DNA from: Planctomycetota bacterium
GTDB lineage: Bacteria > Planctomycetota > SZUA-567
Direction: 5' to 3'
NCBI GenBank assembly: GCA_031270685.1
Contig: JAISXA010000085.1
Coordinates: 1 to 39,066, forward strand
DNA length: 39,066 nt
Shown: positions 28,113 to 36,914 of the stretch, piece by piece
Numbering within the stretch: the first letter of the stretch is position 1
How the letters are laid out: the number at the start of each line of letters is the position of its first letter
Notes under the pieces: model-generated
What the model was told of the DNA's origin: nothing
The model's database searches: none
The model's input: only the letters and a program-made list of their open reading frames with translations
Position numbers and translations under genes: made by a program

Positions 28113-28642
28113 TTTTTCCGGCCAAGTTGGAACTTGATGCGAAGAAGCGAGGTTTTTGCCGGCCAAGCGTCGCGAAGATCCCTGAGAAGCGGGTCGTGGT
28201 GAAATTGGCGAAGTTCCTGAAACAGCGTCGCGCTTGAAACTTCAACCGTTAGCGCGCCGCGAGAGAAGGAAATGATTTGACTTTCGGCCGCTATTTCGAA
28301 GCCTACCAGTCGGCGCCATAATTCCTTGATATCCTGCAACTCGGCGATTTTTTTGGAGTTGAACTGTTTAGTCTCTTTTTTGACCCACGTGGCCGCCAGT
28401 TCCGGCCTAGCTTTTTTTCTGGTTATAACTATGCTTTTTCCACCTTTTTCCATGGCGGAATGGATTATCCTGGCGGTTTTTCCGCGCTCCATATCGCCGC
28501 GTCGAACCGCCATTTCCATAAACCAACGACGCCATTCGACGTCCGGCTCGTCCAAGACGTTTTTTGGGAACGCGGATTTTTTCGCCTTGCCGAAAAAGTC
28601 CGCGGGAGGATTGGATACCGTCTTCCGCCCAGGTTTTTTCAT
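28109..28642 (-). CDS. DUF721/DciA-like protein with long N-terminal extension
   Basis: C-terminal LWRRLVGFEIAAESQIISFSRGALTVEVSSATLFQELRQFHHDPLLRDLRD follows the DUF721 pattern; next to dnaN. Confidence 0.75.
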   Translation of the reverse strand: MKKPGRKTVSNPPADFFGKAKKSAFPKNVLDEPDVEWRRWFMEMAVRRGDMERGKTARIIHSAMEKGGKSIVITRKKARPELAATWVKKETKQFNSKKIAELQDIKELWRRLVGFEIAAESQIISFSRGALTVEVSSATLFQELRQFHHDPLLRDLRDAWPAKTSLLRIKFQLGRKK

Positions 28643-28660
28643 GGTCGCATCGGAAGTCTG

Positions 28661-28704
28661 CTTTTAAAGGAAATCGGGCCAACCGCCGCCCGATTTCCTT
28701 TAAA
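28661..28704. repeat. Intergenic hairpin (family copy 6)
   Basis: tttaaaggaaatcgggc-caaccgcc-gcccgatttcctttaaa, perfect 17-bp stem, 8-nt loop. Confidence 0.9.
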
Positions 28705-28803
28705 GATTCAACCGCTTTCGTTTCAATGAATTGTTATTTCGTCAACTCGATCCGAACCCGTGACGTTGCAAAAAAAGCGTAGTTGAAACGAACGCCCCGA
28801 AAC

Positions 28804-28844
28804 TTTGAAGGAAATCAAACGGCGTTTGTTTGATTTCATTCAAA
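28804..28844. repeat. Intergenic hairpin (family copy 7, reverse orientation), downstream of dnaN
   Basis: tttgaaggaaatcaaac-ggcgttt-gtttgatttcattcaaa, 17-bp stem with one mismatch. Confidence 0.85.
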
Positions 28845-28859
28845 AGCCCCCATCGGAAG

Positions 28860-29948
28860 CTAGCGATTGATCGGCATGATGACGTACAGATAATCCACGG
28901 CATCGATGCGCGCGGGGCTTTCCGAATCTTTGTATTGAAGATCGACGCTTTCATTTTCATGAATTTTAAGCAAATCAACCAGGAATTGATAATTGAATTT
29001 TATCTCGCCGCCGCCGCCATGGACTTCGGCGTCCAAGGTAATTACGCCTTCGCCGTTTTCGCTTTTAGCGGATAAAGTCACTGCTCCGGGGGTGATTAGG
29101 AATTGGATGGAGCGGGTTTCCTCGGAAGCCATCAAGCCGACGCTATGAAGGCTTTTCAGCATTTCTTCCCTATTCACCTTGAAATGATTTTCGCTTTTGG
29201 CCGGTACGACGTCCGCATAACGCGGGAACATGCCTTCCACACGCCGGACCGCCAACGTCGCGTTGGGCGTACGGGCCAAGAGATCGTTGGGCGTGATGTT
29301 GATTTCGACCACATCCCGGCCGGAGGCAAGACGCGAAAGAATCGCCATGCCTTTTGTAAGTATAATTCCCTCGAAAGCGCTGTCGTCGGGATTCCTTATT
29401 TTCTTTTTTACCAGCGCCAGGCGGTGGGTATCGGAAGCCACGAATTCGCAATGATTGTCATGCACGTTCATATAAATGCCGTTCAGGGCATAGCGGGTAT
29501 CACCCTTGGCGGTGGCGAAAATCGTCTTTTTCACCGCGTCGACGAAATCGTCGCCATGGATGAAAACGGCGTTTTCTTCCTTGAATTCTGGTATTGTCGG
29601 ATAATCGATGACGTCGGCGCCGGGCATCTGGAAACGGCCATATTTATTTCTGATGGTCAGCTTCAGGTCATCGACCTCTATTTTCAAGTCATCGCCGCCA
29701 ATTCCCCGTACTATGGCGTTCAATCTTGAAGCGGGAAGCAGCACCGGCGCCGGTTCCTTGAGGTCGGAGACATCGAGCCGGACGCGAAGGCTTATTTCCA
29801 GGTCGGTGGCCGATAAGAAAATGTCGCCGTCGTCTCCGCCCCGCAAGAGGAGATTTTGCAGAACCATTCTGGCGGAACGTTCCGGGACGATGGAACTGAT
29901 CAGTGACAACGCGTCTGAAAATGCCGCCTTGTTTACCGTAAATTCCAT
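28860..29948 (-). CDS. dnaN: DNA polymerase III beta subunit (sliding clamp)
   Basis: MEFTVNKAAFSDALSLISSIVPERS...FVASDTHRLALVKKK...YVIMPINR C-terminus typical of beta clamps; aaggag Shine-Dalgarno. Confidence 0.96.
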   Translation of the reverse strand: MEFTVNKAAFSDALSLISSIVPERSARMVLQNLLLRGGDDGDIFLSATDLEISLRVRLDVSDLKEPAPVLLPASRLNAIVRGIGGDDLKIEVDDLKLTIRNKYGRFQMPGADVIDYPTIPEFKEENAVFIHGDDFVDAVKKTIFATAKGDTRYALNGIYMNVHDNHCEFVASDTHRLALVKKKIRNPDDSAFEGIILTKGMAILSRLASGRDVVEINITPNDLLARTPNATLAVRRVEGMFPRYADVVPAKSENHFKVNREEMLKSLHSVGLMASEETRSIQFLITPGAVTLSAKSENGEGVITLDAEVHGGGGEIKFNYQFLVDLLKIHENESVDLQYKDSESPARIDAVDYLYVIMPINR

Positions 29949-30019
29949 ATAATAAATCTCCTTCCCACCGTAATGGTTACGGAGCAACATGGATCGATGG
30001 GTTGTTGCCCTTTCGCCCC

Positions 30020-30290
30020 ATTTTACCCGGCTTTTACATACAAGGCAATATTACTACTTGAAAAAACAATGATAATAATAATAATGAAGCGACGATTTGT
30101 TTGGATAGAGGTAACTAATTGGAAAATATGCATGAAGGCAAAAATATAGAGTGTTGTTTCATTGTTGGATTGTTGAAATGGTTGAAATTGGCATCGGCTG
30201 TATGAATCCGGTCTACAAAGAGTCAACGAACTACAAACCATAATTCAACAAGAATTCGACAAGCGATGATGTTTCACGTGAAACAACCGG
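30020..30290. other. Candidate replication origin region (AT-rich, direct repeats, adjacent to parS)
   Basis: AT-rich against a high-GC background; gataataataataat; tandem gttgaaatg/gttgaaatt (30172-30189); tandem aattcaacaag/aattcgacaag (30242-30263); divergent transcription on either side. No clear consensus DnaA box seen. Confidence 0.45.
30270..30285. promoter_or_regulatory. parS-type ParB binding site
   Basis: tgtttcacgtgaaaca, perfect 16-bp palindrome matching the bacterial parS consensus TGTTNCACGTGAAACA. Confidence 0.9.
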
Positions 30291-30339
30291 TTGATTTTAT
30301 TAAAGGTTGCATGGTGTGGACTTTTGACGGAGATAAAAC

Positions 30340-31182
30340 GTGCGTCTCATAAAAACCCTCGTCTTGCCGCTTATCCTTGCCTGTACCGCCGTGCCGGCAC
30401 TGGAGCGAGGATTTTCCTGGACTTACGCGCCGGCACAGGGCGACAACATCCGCGCGGAGTTGGCGGCTTTTCCCTTGAGCAAATACCTGGAGGTTTGCCA
30501 AGTCAGTAGGCCGGATGTGGTAAATGAAGTGAAATCGTTGCTTGCGGACGGGAAATATTACCGAAAGCGGATTGTCGACCAAAAGGGGAAAGGGACGCTG
30601 CTCACCATCTATGTCGATAGTGATAATATACTGCACATAGTCACTTTCCGCGACGAAACCTGCCCTGATTGCAAGGGAACGGGTAAAAGAGCCGAACTCT
30701 TCGGCGGCGCAATTCCCACCGGTATAACACGAAACGTCGCCGTCAGGTTCAAATGCCTGAAATGCAATGGCGAAGGAGTTCTCAAAAACTATACAAATGA
30801 ACGCTTCTTTACATTGTCCCCCGAAGATTACGAGGATGTGGAAAGCGCCAGACGCTATTTCGCGCTCAGGGCATACTCCGACGCTCCTCCCCTGACTCGG
30901 CAATGGGTGGAAAGACTGGCATCGCCCAATCCGCGGGAGCGGCTCGCCGCATGTCAATGGCTTGACCAAAATTATGTGCGGACTGGAATGTTTTTTCAGG
31001 ATATCATGCCAATGCTGAGCAAGGCGCGATATCACGAAACCAATGAAAAACGAAAAATGCTGGTCTGGCAGTTTTGGGCGGGCAAGGATGTCCCGAACGA
31101 AAGAAAGCGCTATTATTACCGCATCTATGCCGATGCGAAGACGGGGAAGGTGGCGCGCAAGGGATTTTTTTCGGAAAAGTGA
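30340..31182 (+). CDS. Predicted secreted protein with DnaJ-type CxxCxGxG motifs
   Basis: N-terminal signal-like MRLIKTLVLPLILACTAVPA; CPDCKGTGK and CLKCNGEGV. Confidence 0.7.
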   Translation: MRLIKTLVLPLILACTAVPALERGFSWTYAPAQGDNIRAELAAFPLSKYLEVCQVSRPDVVNEVKSLLADGKYYRKRIVDQKGKGTLLTIYVDSDNILHIVTFRDETCPDCKGTGKRAELFGGAIPTGITRNVAVRFKCLKCNGEGVLKNYTNERFFTLSPEDYEDVESARRYFALRAYSDAPPLTRQWVERLASPNPRERLAACQWLDQNYVRTGMFFQDIMPMLSKARYHETNEKRKMLVWQFWAGKDVPNERKRYYYRIYADAKTGKVARKGFFSEK

Positions 31183-31269
31183 ATGCGGAGGAGATTGGTT
31201 TCAGCCCGCTCCGGCATTGTCGCGGTCGTCTTGGAACAAGACAAAAGGCAAGCCTTTCCGGAGGACGCC

Positions 31270-32610
31270 ATGACCGACGCAAAGACGCCTATGCGTATTC
31301 TTTATTTGGCGGGAGGCAATCACGTCATCGGCGGCGGGGCGACCGTTCGGGACGCGATGTTTGTGCGCGGCTTGCGGAACATCGGCCATGACGTTCTCGC
31401 GCTTTCCGTCCTCGGCGCCGTCCGGGTGGATGGCGCCGAAGACGATTCACGTCTTTTCGATACGCTCAACAGCGGAAGAATTACCAGATATTTTCCCCAC
31501 CTTTCGCGTCTTTTGACGACGCTGTCCTCCCTTTGGCGCAGACCGCGGCCAGTGCGCAACCTCACTTCCTTCGCCGTGGGAGGGTATATTGATCGCGCCG
31601 GGCCGGCGGCGGTGGCGATGCTTGCCGGGCGCGACAAACGACTGCGCGGCGATTTTGTAAAATGCATGGCATTCCTCGGCGGAAATCCTCCCCGCCCCGA
31701 CGTTGTCGTGTTGTCCACGCCGATGTTGTCCGCGTTGGTGGAGCCGTTGCGCGCCAATCTCGAATGTCCCGTCGTATGCCTTACCCAGGGGGCGGATCGC
31801 ACAATAGAATCGCTCGAGGATCCGTTTCGTTCCGATGCGCGGAAATTGATCCGCAAAAACGCGCGCCACCTTTCGCTGGCCGTGGCGACTAGCAGGCATT
31901 TCGCCATCAGGGCCACGGAATTCATGGCGCTCCCGGCGGCGAAAGTTAAAGTCGTCCCGCCGGGCGTCGACGCGTCGGCGCTGGACAATCCTTCGCCGCG
32001 AGCGCGCCGGCCGTTCGTCATCGGATTTCACGACAGCATCTGCCGCGAAAAAGGTCTCGACACACTTGTCGACGCGCTCGATCATTTGGTAAAGAACGGT
32101 CGGCGGGATCCGCTGTTATGGATTGCGGGGCGGATTGCCGATCCGCGGTATTGGCAAAGGATCAAGCGGCGTCTGGAATCGCCGCTGCTCAGCGGGAAAT
32201 TCAAGTTTTTCGGCGAACTCGGGGCTAGGGCGAGAAGGGAATTTCTCGCCGGACTCAGCGTTTTCGTCGTCGCCTCGCGCGAACCCGAATCAAAGGGGAC
32301 GGTTATTCTGGAGGCGATGGCGCTGGGCGTTCCGCTGATCGGCCCGTCGTCCGGAATAATCGCGGAAATTTTCCAGTATGTCAACGGCGGCTTGCTGGTG
32401 TCCTCGGACGCGCCGGTTTGGATGTACGCCCAAGCGCTCGAGTTGCTGGATTCAATGCCGGAAACGGCGGATAATCTCGGGAAAAACGCCGCCAGAGGCG
32501 TCGCGGAACATTTTTCCATAGAGCGGGCCGCCAACCGGCTGTCGGCCCTGTTGGCCGGAACGGCGCGCTGCCCGCTGGCGCCAAAAGTCGGACACAAGGA
32601 GATGGCATGA
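31270..32610 (+). CDS. Glycosyltransferase family 4-like protein
   Basis: MRILYLAGGNHVIGGGATVRDAMFVRGLRNIGHDVLALS...VPPGVDASALDN...GTVILEAMALGVPLIGPSSGIIAEIF; ggagg Shine-Dalgarno before ATG 31270. Confidence 0.88.
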   Translation: MTDAKTPMRILYLAGGNHVIGGGATVRDAMFVRGLRNIGHDVLALSVLGAVRVDGAEDDSRLFDTLNSGRITRYFPHLSRLLTTLSSLWRRPRPVRNLTSFAVGGYIDRAGPAAVAMLAGRDKRLRGDFVKCMAFLGGNPPRPDVVVLSTPMLSALVEPLRANLECPVVCLTQGADRTIESLEDPFRSDARKLIRKNARHLSLAVATSRHFAIRATEFMALPAAKVKVVPPGVDASALDNPSPRARRPFVIGFHDSICREKGLDTLVDALDHLVKNGRRDPLLWIAGRIADPRYWQRIKRRLESPLLSGKFKFFGELGARARREFLAGLSVFVVASREPESKGTVILEAMALGVPLIGPSSGIIAEIFQYVNGGLLVSSDAPVWMYAQALELLDSMPETADNLGKNAARGVAEHFSIERAANRLSALLAGTARCPLAPKVGHKEMA

Positions 32611-34760
32611 AATTTCGCAATTGCCTGGTCGCGGCGGCGGCGCTGGCGCTGATTGTCCTGACCGGCCTGAATTTCAAACCCAAGCCTCCGGGCGGACCGG
32701 CGAAACCGACCGGCGCGACGAACGCGCCGGAGCCGGCTTCCCCCGAACTTGCGCCCGCGGCGGCTTCCCATGAACTTGCGCCGGAGTCGGTCGATGAGCT
32801 GGCGATTTCATCGCCCGGCGGCGTGACGGCGGTGAAGCTCCGGAAAGTGGAAGGCGCCTGGCGGGTGGCCACGCTCGAAGAGTCGCCCGCCGATGAATCG
32901 AGGATGGAGCGATTGCTTGCCGACGTATTCGCCGCCTTCGCCGCTCCGCGAATCGCCGGCGGCGTGAATTTGTCCCAAGCCGGGTTGTCCGAAAACCAGG
33001 GCGTGACCGTCGTCGTCCGGGACAGCCGGATGGATCGGGAAAAGGCTTTGCGCGTGGGGCTTTCGCCAACGGAAAATCCGGGTGAAACATACGTCATGGC
33101 GGCGGACGGAAGCGTCTCGCTCGTCCGATCCGACCTCAGGGGCGATTTGGGATTGCGGGAAAACATCCCCTCCCCCCCCCTCGACGCCGAATATTTGCGG
33201 CGGCGAACGGCTTTCACCGCCGCTCTCGGCGACGTGACCAAGATAGATTTCGAGGATGGACGGCAAAAGTTGGTTCTCCAAAAAACCGGCGAGATATGGA
33301 AGCTCGCGGAAGGCGGCCCGAAAGACGGACAAGACGGTCTGAATGCGGCGGCGGTGCGCGCTTGGGTCAAGGCGCTGTCCTGGTTTATCCCGGGGGAGCT
33401 CGCCCTTCCCGGATCGTTGCCCGCGCAGGTTGTCGCCGGACAAAGCGGAATCACCGTTCATCTCGCGGACGGATCCGCGGCGACATTATCCGCCGGCATC
33501 ACCGAGTCCGGTTCCATATTAGCCCGCGCCTCGTCCACCCCCGGCCTCGTCTACCGCATGCCGGAATGGCGGTTTGAACGGTATTTCCGGCGTTTTTTCG
33601 ACATCTTTCCCGGCTCCGATCCCCGCTTCAAAGCCGGGGAAGTCCGTTTCGCCGATTTGCGCCGCGACGGCGGCAGCGTGAAATTCGCGCTTCGGGACGG
33701 AACCTGGTCGGCGGTCGGATTTTCCTTTCCCCTCCGCTTGGCCGAGGTGCGTAGATGGGTCGCCGCCGTCTCGAGGTGGCTGCCGGGCGATTTTGTGCAA
33801 AATCCCCAAGCGGCGCGCATTCCCCAGGACGCCCCGACGGTGGAAATCATTCTCGCCTCCGGCGAGGTGCGGCAATACCGGCTCGGCGGCGAAACCGCCG
33901 ATGGCGGGCGGCATGTTCTGGTGGACGGCGCGGATTTGTTCGTGACGGACGGCGAAACCGCCGCCGCGTTGTTTCCGCGGGCGGCGAGGCTGTTTTATCT
34001 GGGCGCGCTGTTCCTCGACGTCGACCCGGATCATATCGCCGAGGCGTTCATATCCAGGGACGGCATGGATCGGGCGCGCATCTGGCGCGACGAATCCGGC
34101 GCCGTCAACATCGGAATCGGGGACGCCGTCTCGGCGCTGAAATCCGAAGCGGCGAAAACTTGGCTGGACAACCTCCTCCATTGGCGAATAACCGGGATCT
34201 ATGAAGGCGCCGCACAGGTGTTCGACGCGCCGAAAGCAACCATACGATTTATCGTCGACGGCGTGGAGCGGAGTCTGGTTCTTGGGTCGCCGGCGGATGG
34301 CGAATATCCGGCGCTGCGGGACAATCGCGACGCCTATCTCGTGGACGGCGGCGAGGTCGACGCCTGGTTGGCGGCATTGCGCGACGCCCTGCCGTCGCCG
34401 TCAGCCGCGCCGGCCGCCGATCCGGCCGCGCCGCGCGACGACGCTTCGGAGGCGGCGCCGGATCCGGGAGCAATCGACGCGGCAAGGCCGGTCGCGCCGG
34501 AATCGCCGGAACCCGGGGAAGGCACGCGGCATCCCGAACCGGAAAACCTTGCGATCGAAACCGAAACCGAAACTGGAATCGAAACTGAAACTGAAACCGC
34601 TGCCGACGCCGGTCAGCCAATCCCTTTTTCCGGGGCGACGCCGCCTGCGGCGGGAGCGACAGTTTATAATATTGATGCGGAAACGGATCGGGAACACGAT
34701 GTCGCATCCGAAGCGGAACCGCAGGCGGCAAAACCTCAGTTGATGGAATCGGGACGCTGA
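32607..34760 (+). CDS. DUF4340-like membrane-anchored protein with acidic ET-repeat tail
   Basis: N-terminal TM; repeated 'lxLxKxgexWrl'-type units (VKLRKVEGAWRVA, LVLQKTGEIWKLAEGG, VKFALRDGTWSAVG); overlaps the upstream GT stop (ATGA). Confidence 0.65.
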   Translation: MKFRNCLVAAAALALIVLTGLNFKPKPPGGPAKPTGATNAPEPASPELAPAAASHELAPESVDELAISSPGGVTAVKLRKVEGAWRVATLEESPADESRMERLLADVFAAFAAPRIAGGVNLSQAGLSENQGVTVVVRDSRMDREKALRVGLSPTENPGETYVMAADGSVSLVRSDLRGDLGLRENIPSPPLDAEYLRRRTAFTAALGDVTKIDFEDGRQKLVLQKTGEIWKLAEGGPKDGQDGLNAAAVRAWVKALSWFIPGELALPGSLPAQVVAGQSGITVHLADGSAATLSAGITESGSILARASSTPGLVYRMPEWRFERYFRRFFDIFPGSDPRFKAGEVRFADLRRDGGSVKFALRDGTWSAVGFSFPLRLAEVRRWVAAVSRWLPGDFVQNPQAARIPQDAPTVEIILASGEVRQYRLGGETADGGRHVLVDGADLFVTDGETAAALFPRAARLFYLGALFLDVDPDHIAEAFISRDGMDRARIWRDESGAVNIGIGDAVSALKSEAAKTWLDNLLHWRITGIYEGAAQVFDAPKATIRFIVDGVERSLVLGSPADGEYPALRDNRDAYLVDGGEVDAWLAALRDALPSPSAAPAADPAAPRDDASEAAPDPGAIDAARPVAPESPEPGEGTRHPEPENLAIETETETGIETETETAADAGQPIPFSGATPPAAGATVYNIDAETDREHDVASEAEPQAAKPQLMESGR

Positions 34761-34775
34761 ATCGGGGGTGCAGTG

Positions 34776-36914
34776 ATGGGCGACATAAACCAGGATGATA
34801 TCGATAAACTGTTGGCCGATGCCGTAGGCGGCGGCTACTCCGGAGCGACGGAACGGGCGCCGGAAGCGGCGGAACCCGCGACGCCTCCCGAAGCGGGCGG
34901 GGCGGTTGGACAGGACGATATCGACGCGCTGTTCGCGTCGCTTGGCGATTCGTCCTCCGACGCGCCCGCGGCGCCTTCTCCCCCCCCGGAGCCCGGCAAG
35001 CCCCAGGCCGAATCCACCGACGAAATGGGAATTGCGGATCAGGACGCCATCGACGCGCTGTTCGCATCCATAGGTTCGATGGAACAGCCGGCCGAAGCTC
35101 CCGCTCCCGAACCTGAACCGGAAGGGCAAATCCAGGCCGCCCCGCCGAAGGCGGAAGCGGCCGCGCCGGTCCCCGAACCGGTGCGGGAGGAAACCATAAC
35201 CGATCACTCCGATCTCGCCGCGCTTATCGATTCGCTCGATGCGGATGCGGAAAAGGAAATCAGCGGCGCCGGGTCCGCCTCGTCGCGGGACGAGGACGAG
35301 GACGGCCTGAACGAATTGCTTTCCGCCATCGCGGACAAAACCCCTCCGCCGCCCGGGACGCCGCCCGCGGCCGCGAGCGACACCGTGCGCGTCGATACGG
35401 TGGATATGGACGAATTGCTGCGCCAGATCAGCTCGGCTGCGCCGCCGGAGGCGGAACTGCCGTCGGCCAAGCGTCCGCAGCCGGAGCTCTCTTCGGGCGG
35501 CCCTTCGGAAGGGCCGGACGCCACCGCCGTTTTGCCCAAACCCATTTTCCCCGAACCCGCTTCGGCCGCAGCTTCCGTTCCCGGCCAGGCGCCCGTTTCC
35601 GCGGCCATGCCGCCCCTTGCGCCCCAGGCGGCCGCGCTTCCGCATCCGGCCGTGCCGGAAAACATGGCGATCATGGCCGGCGCCGGGGAAGTGGAAAGCA
35701 TGGCCGGTCAGATTTCCGGCATGATCGGGCAGCTTGCGGAAAAGGCGCAGCGGTATATGCAGGCCTGGATCGCCTCCGACGCGGAAGCCAAGAACCTGCG
35801 CTCGCGCTTGTTGGCCGAGGAAAGGTTGCTGGCGACTCTGGGCAGCGAAAAGGACGCGTTCAACGCGGAAGCGGGGCGGCTTCGCGCCAGCCTCGCCAAG
35901 GCGGAAGGGGAGAAGCTCGCCGTCGAGGAGGCGCGCCGCAACGGGGAGTCCTCGCTGCAGGCCCGCATCCGCGAAGTGGAATCCAGGGCGGCGATACTCG
36001 ATTCCGAGGTCGAATCGCTGAAGGTCGAGCTGACCCGCACCCGCACCCAGGCGACCGGCGTCGATATCGAAAGCCGGCGCGCCAGGTTCGAGGCGGAACG
36101 CCTCAGGAACGAGGTGGAGGCGGAGCGGATGGAGCGCCTGCGGATGCAGCGGGCGCTGGAAAACCGCGAAAAGGAGTTCCAGGCCGTGCAGGCCCAGGCC
36201 GCCGGACAGGCGTCCTCGCTGTTCATCGACGAGCTGCACCGCTTGGTACGCAGGCTGGAAAGCGAGCTTGACGCCCGGACCTCGGGGGCGCACGAGGCGC
36301 TGCACCAGCTTGACCGGCTCGACCTTCCGGAAAGCATGGTTCCCGTCGCCGCCAATCTGCGCGCCGCGCTCATGCGTGCGATCGGCTCCGGCGCGGACGA
36401 CGCCGACGATGCGATCAAGTCGCTGGGCCGCGAGGCGGCGCGGGTGCAGGGACCGCAGGCGCTGGATCCCGGCAAGCCGGAAATGCTGTCCTTCGAGACC
36501 GCGCTTTCCACCTACAATCTCGGATCCGCCCTGGACGTCGCCGGAGCGCTGTTGCGCGAGTTCAAGACGACGCCGGGCGGGCTTATGCGCCGCGTTTATC
36601 AATGCCCCGCCCTCCGCCGGCCGGAGGTTGCGGAACATCTTCTCAACCTCGCGCGGCTGCTCGAAGGTTTGCGCACGGTTCAGGAATCCGCCGACCGCAC
36701 CCGCGGCCGCGAAAGCGCCGAATCCGAGGTGTTCTACGTGCAAATGTTCGATTTTCTCCACAACCTGGTGCGGCTCAAGATCGTGACCCGGCTGTCGGGG
36801 GACCCTTGGCGGCTGTTCCTCGATCTGCGCGGCCGCTTCAGCTTCGTCACTTCCGACAAGCAATGGGCCGAATACCGCGACGGCGTGCTCAATTCCGCGA
36901 AAGCAGATTCGTGA
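34776..36914 (+). CDS. Coiled-coil protein with reiterated FliM-N-like QDDIDxLF motifs
   Basis: MGDINQDDIDKLLADA, GQDDIDALFASLGD, DQDAIDALFASIGS plus weaker HSDLAALIDSL, EDGLNELLSAI, VDMDELLRQI; Pro/Ala/Glu-rich linkers, then a long coiled coil and an alpha-helical C-terminus. No SPOA domain recognised. Confidence 0.75.
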   Translation: MGDINQDDIDKLLADAVGGGYSGATERAPEAAEPATPPEAGGAVGQDDIDALFASLGDSSSDAPAAPSPPPEPGKPQAESTDEMGIADQDAIDALFASIGSMEQPAEAPAPEPEPEGQIQAAPPKAEAAAPVPEPVREETITDHSDLAALIDSLDADAEKEISGAGSASSRDEDEDGLNELLSAIADKTPPPPGTPPAAASDTVRVDTVDMDELLRQISSAAPPEAELPSAKRPQPELSSGGPSEGPDATAVLPKPIFPEPASAAASVPGQAPVSAAMPPLAPQAAALPHPAVPENMAIMAGAGEVESMAGQISGMIGQLAEKAQRYMQAWIASDAEAKNLRSRLLAEERLLATLGSEKDAFNAEAGRLRASLAKAEGEKLAVEEARRNGESSLQARIREVESRAAILDSEVESLKVELTRTRTQATGVDIESRRARFEAERLRNEVEAERMERLRMQRALENREKEFQAVQAQAAGQASSLFIDELHRLVRRLESELDARTSGAHEALHQLDRLDLPESMVPVAANLRAALMRAIGSGADDADDAIKSLGREAARVQGPQALDPGKPEMLSFETALSTYNLGSALDVAGALLREFKTTPGGLMRRVYQCPALRRPEVAEHLLNLARLLEGLRTVQESADRTRGRESAESEVFYVQMFDFLHNLVRLKIVTRLSGDPWRLFLDLRGRFSFVTSDKQWAEYRDGVLNSAKADS

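Noticed and set aside
30023-30241. 72-aa minus ORF in the AT-rich region
   Set aside because: Low-complexity IIIIIIVFSSS sequence from the ataata tract; better explained as origin/non-coding DNA.
34401-36863. 820-aa minus-strand ORF opposite the motif-scaffold gene
   Set aside because: Arg/Gly-rich shadow frame crossing the end of the DUF4340 gene; the plus-strand frame has repeated motifs and coiled coil.
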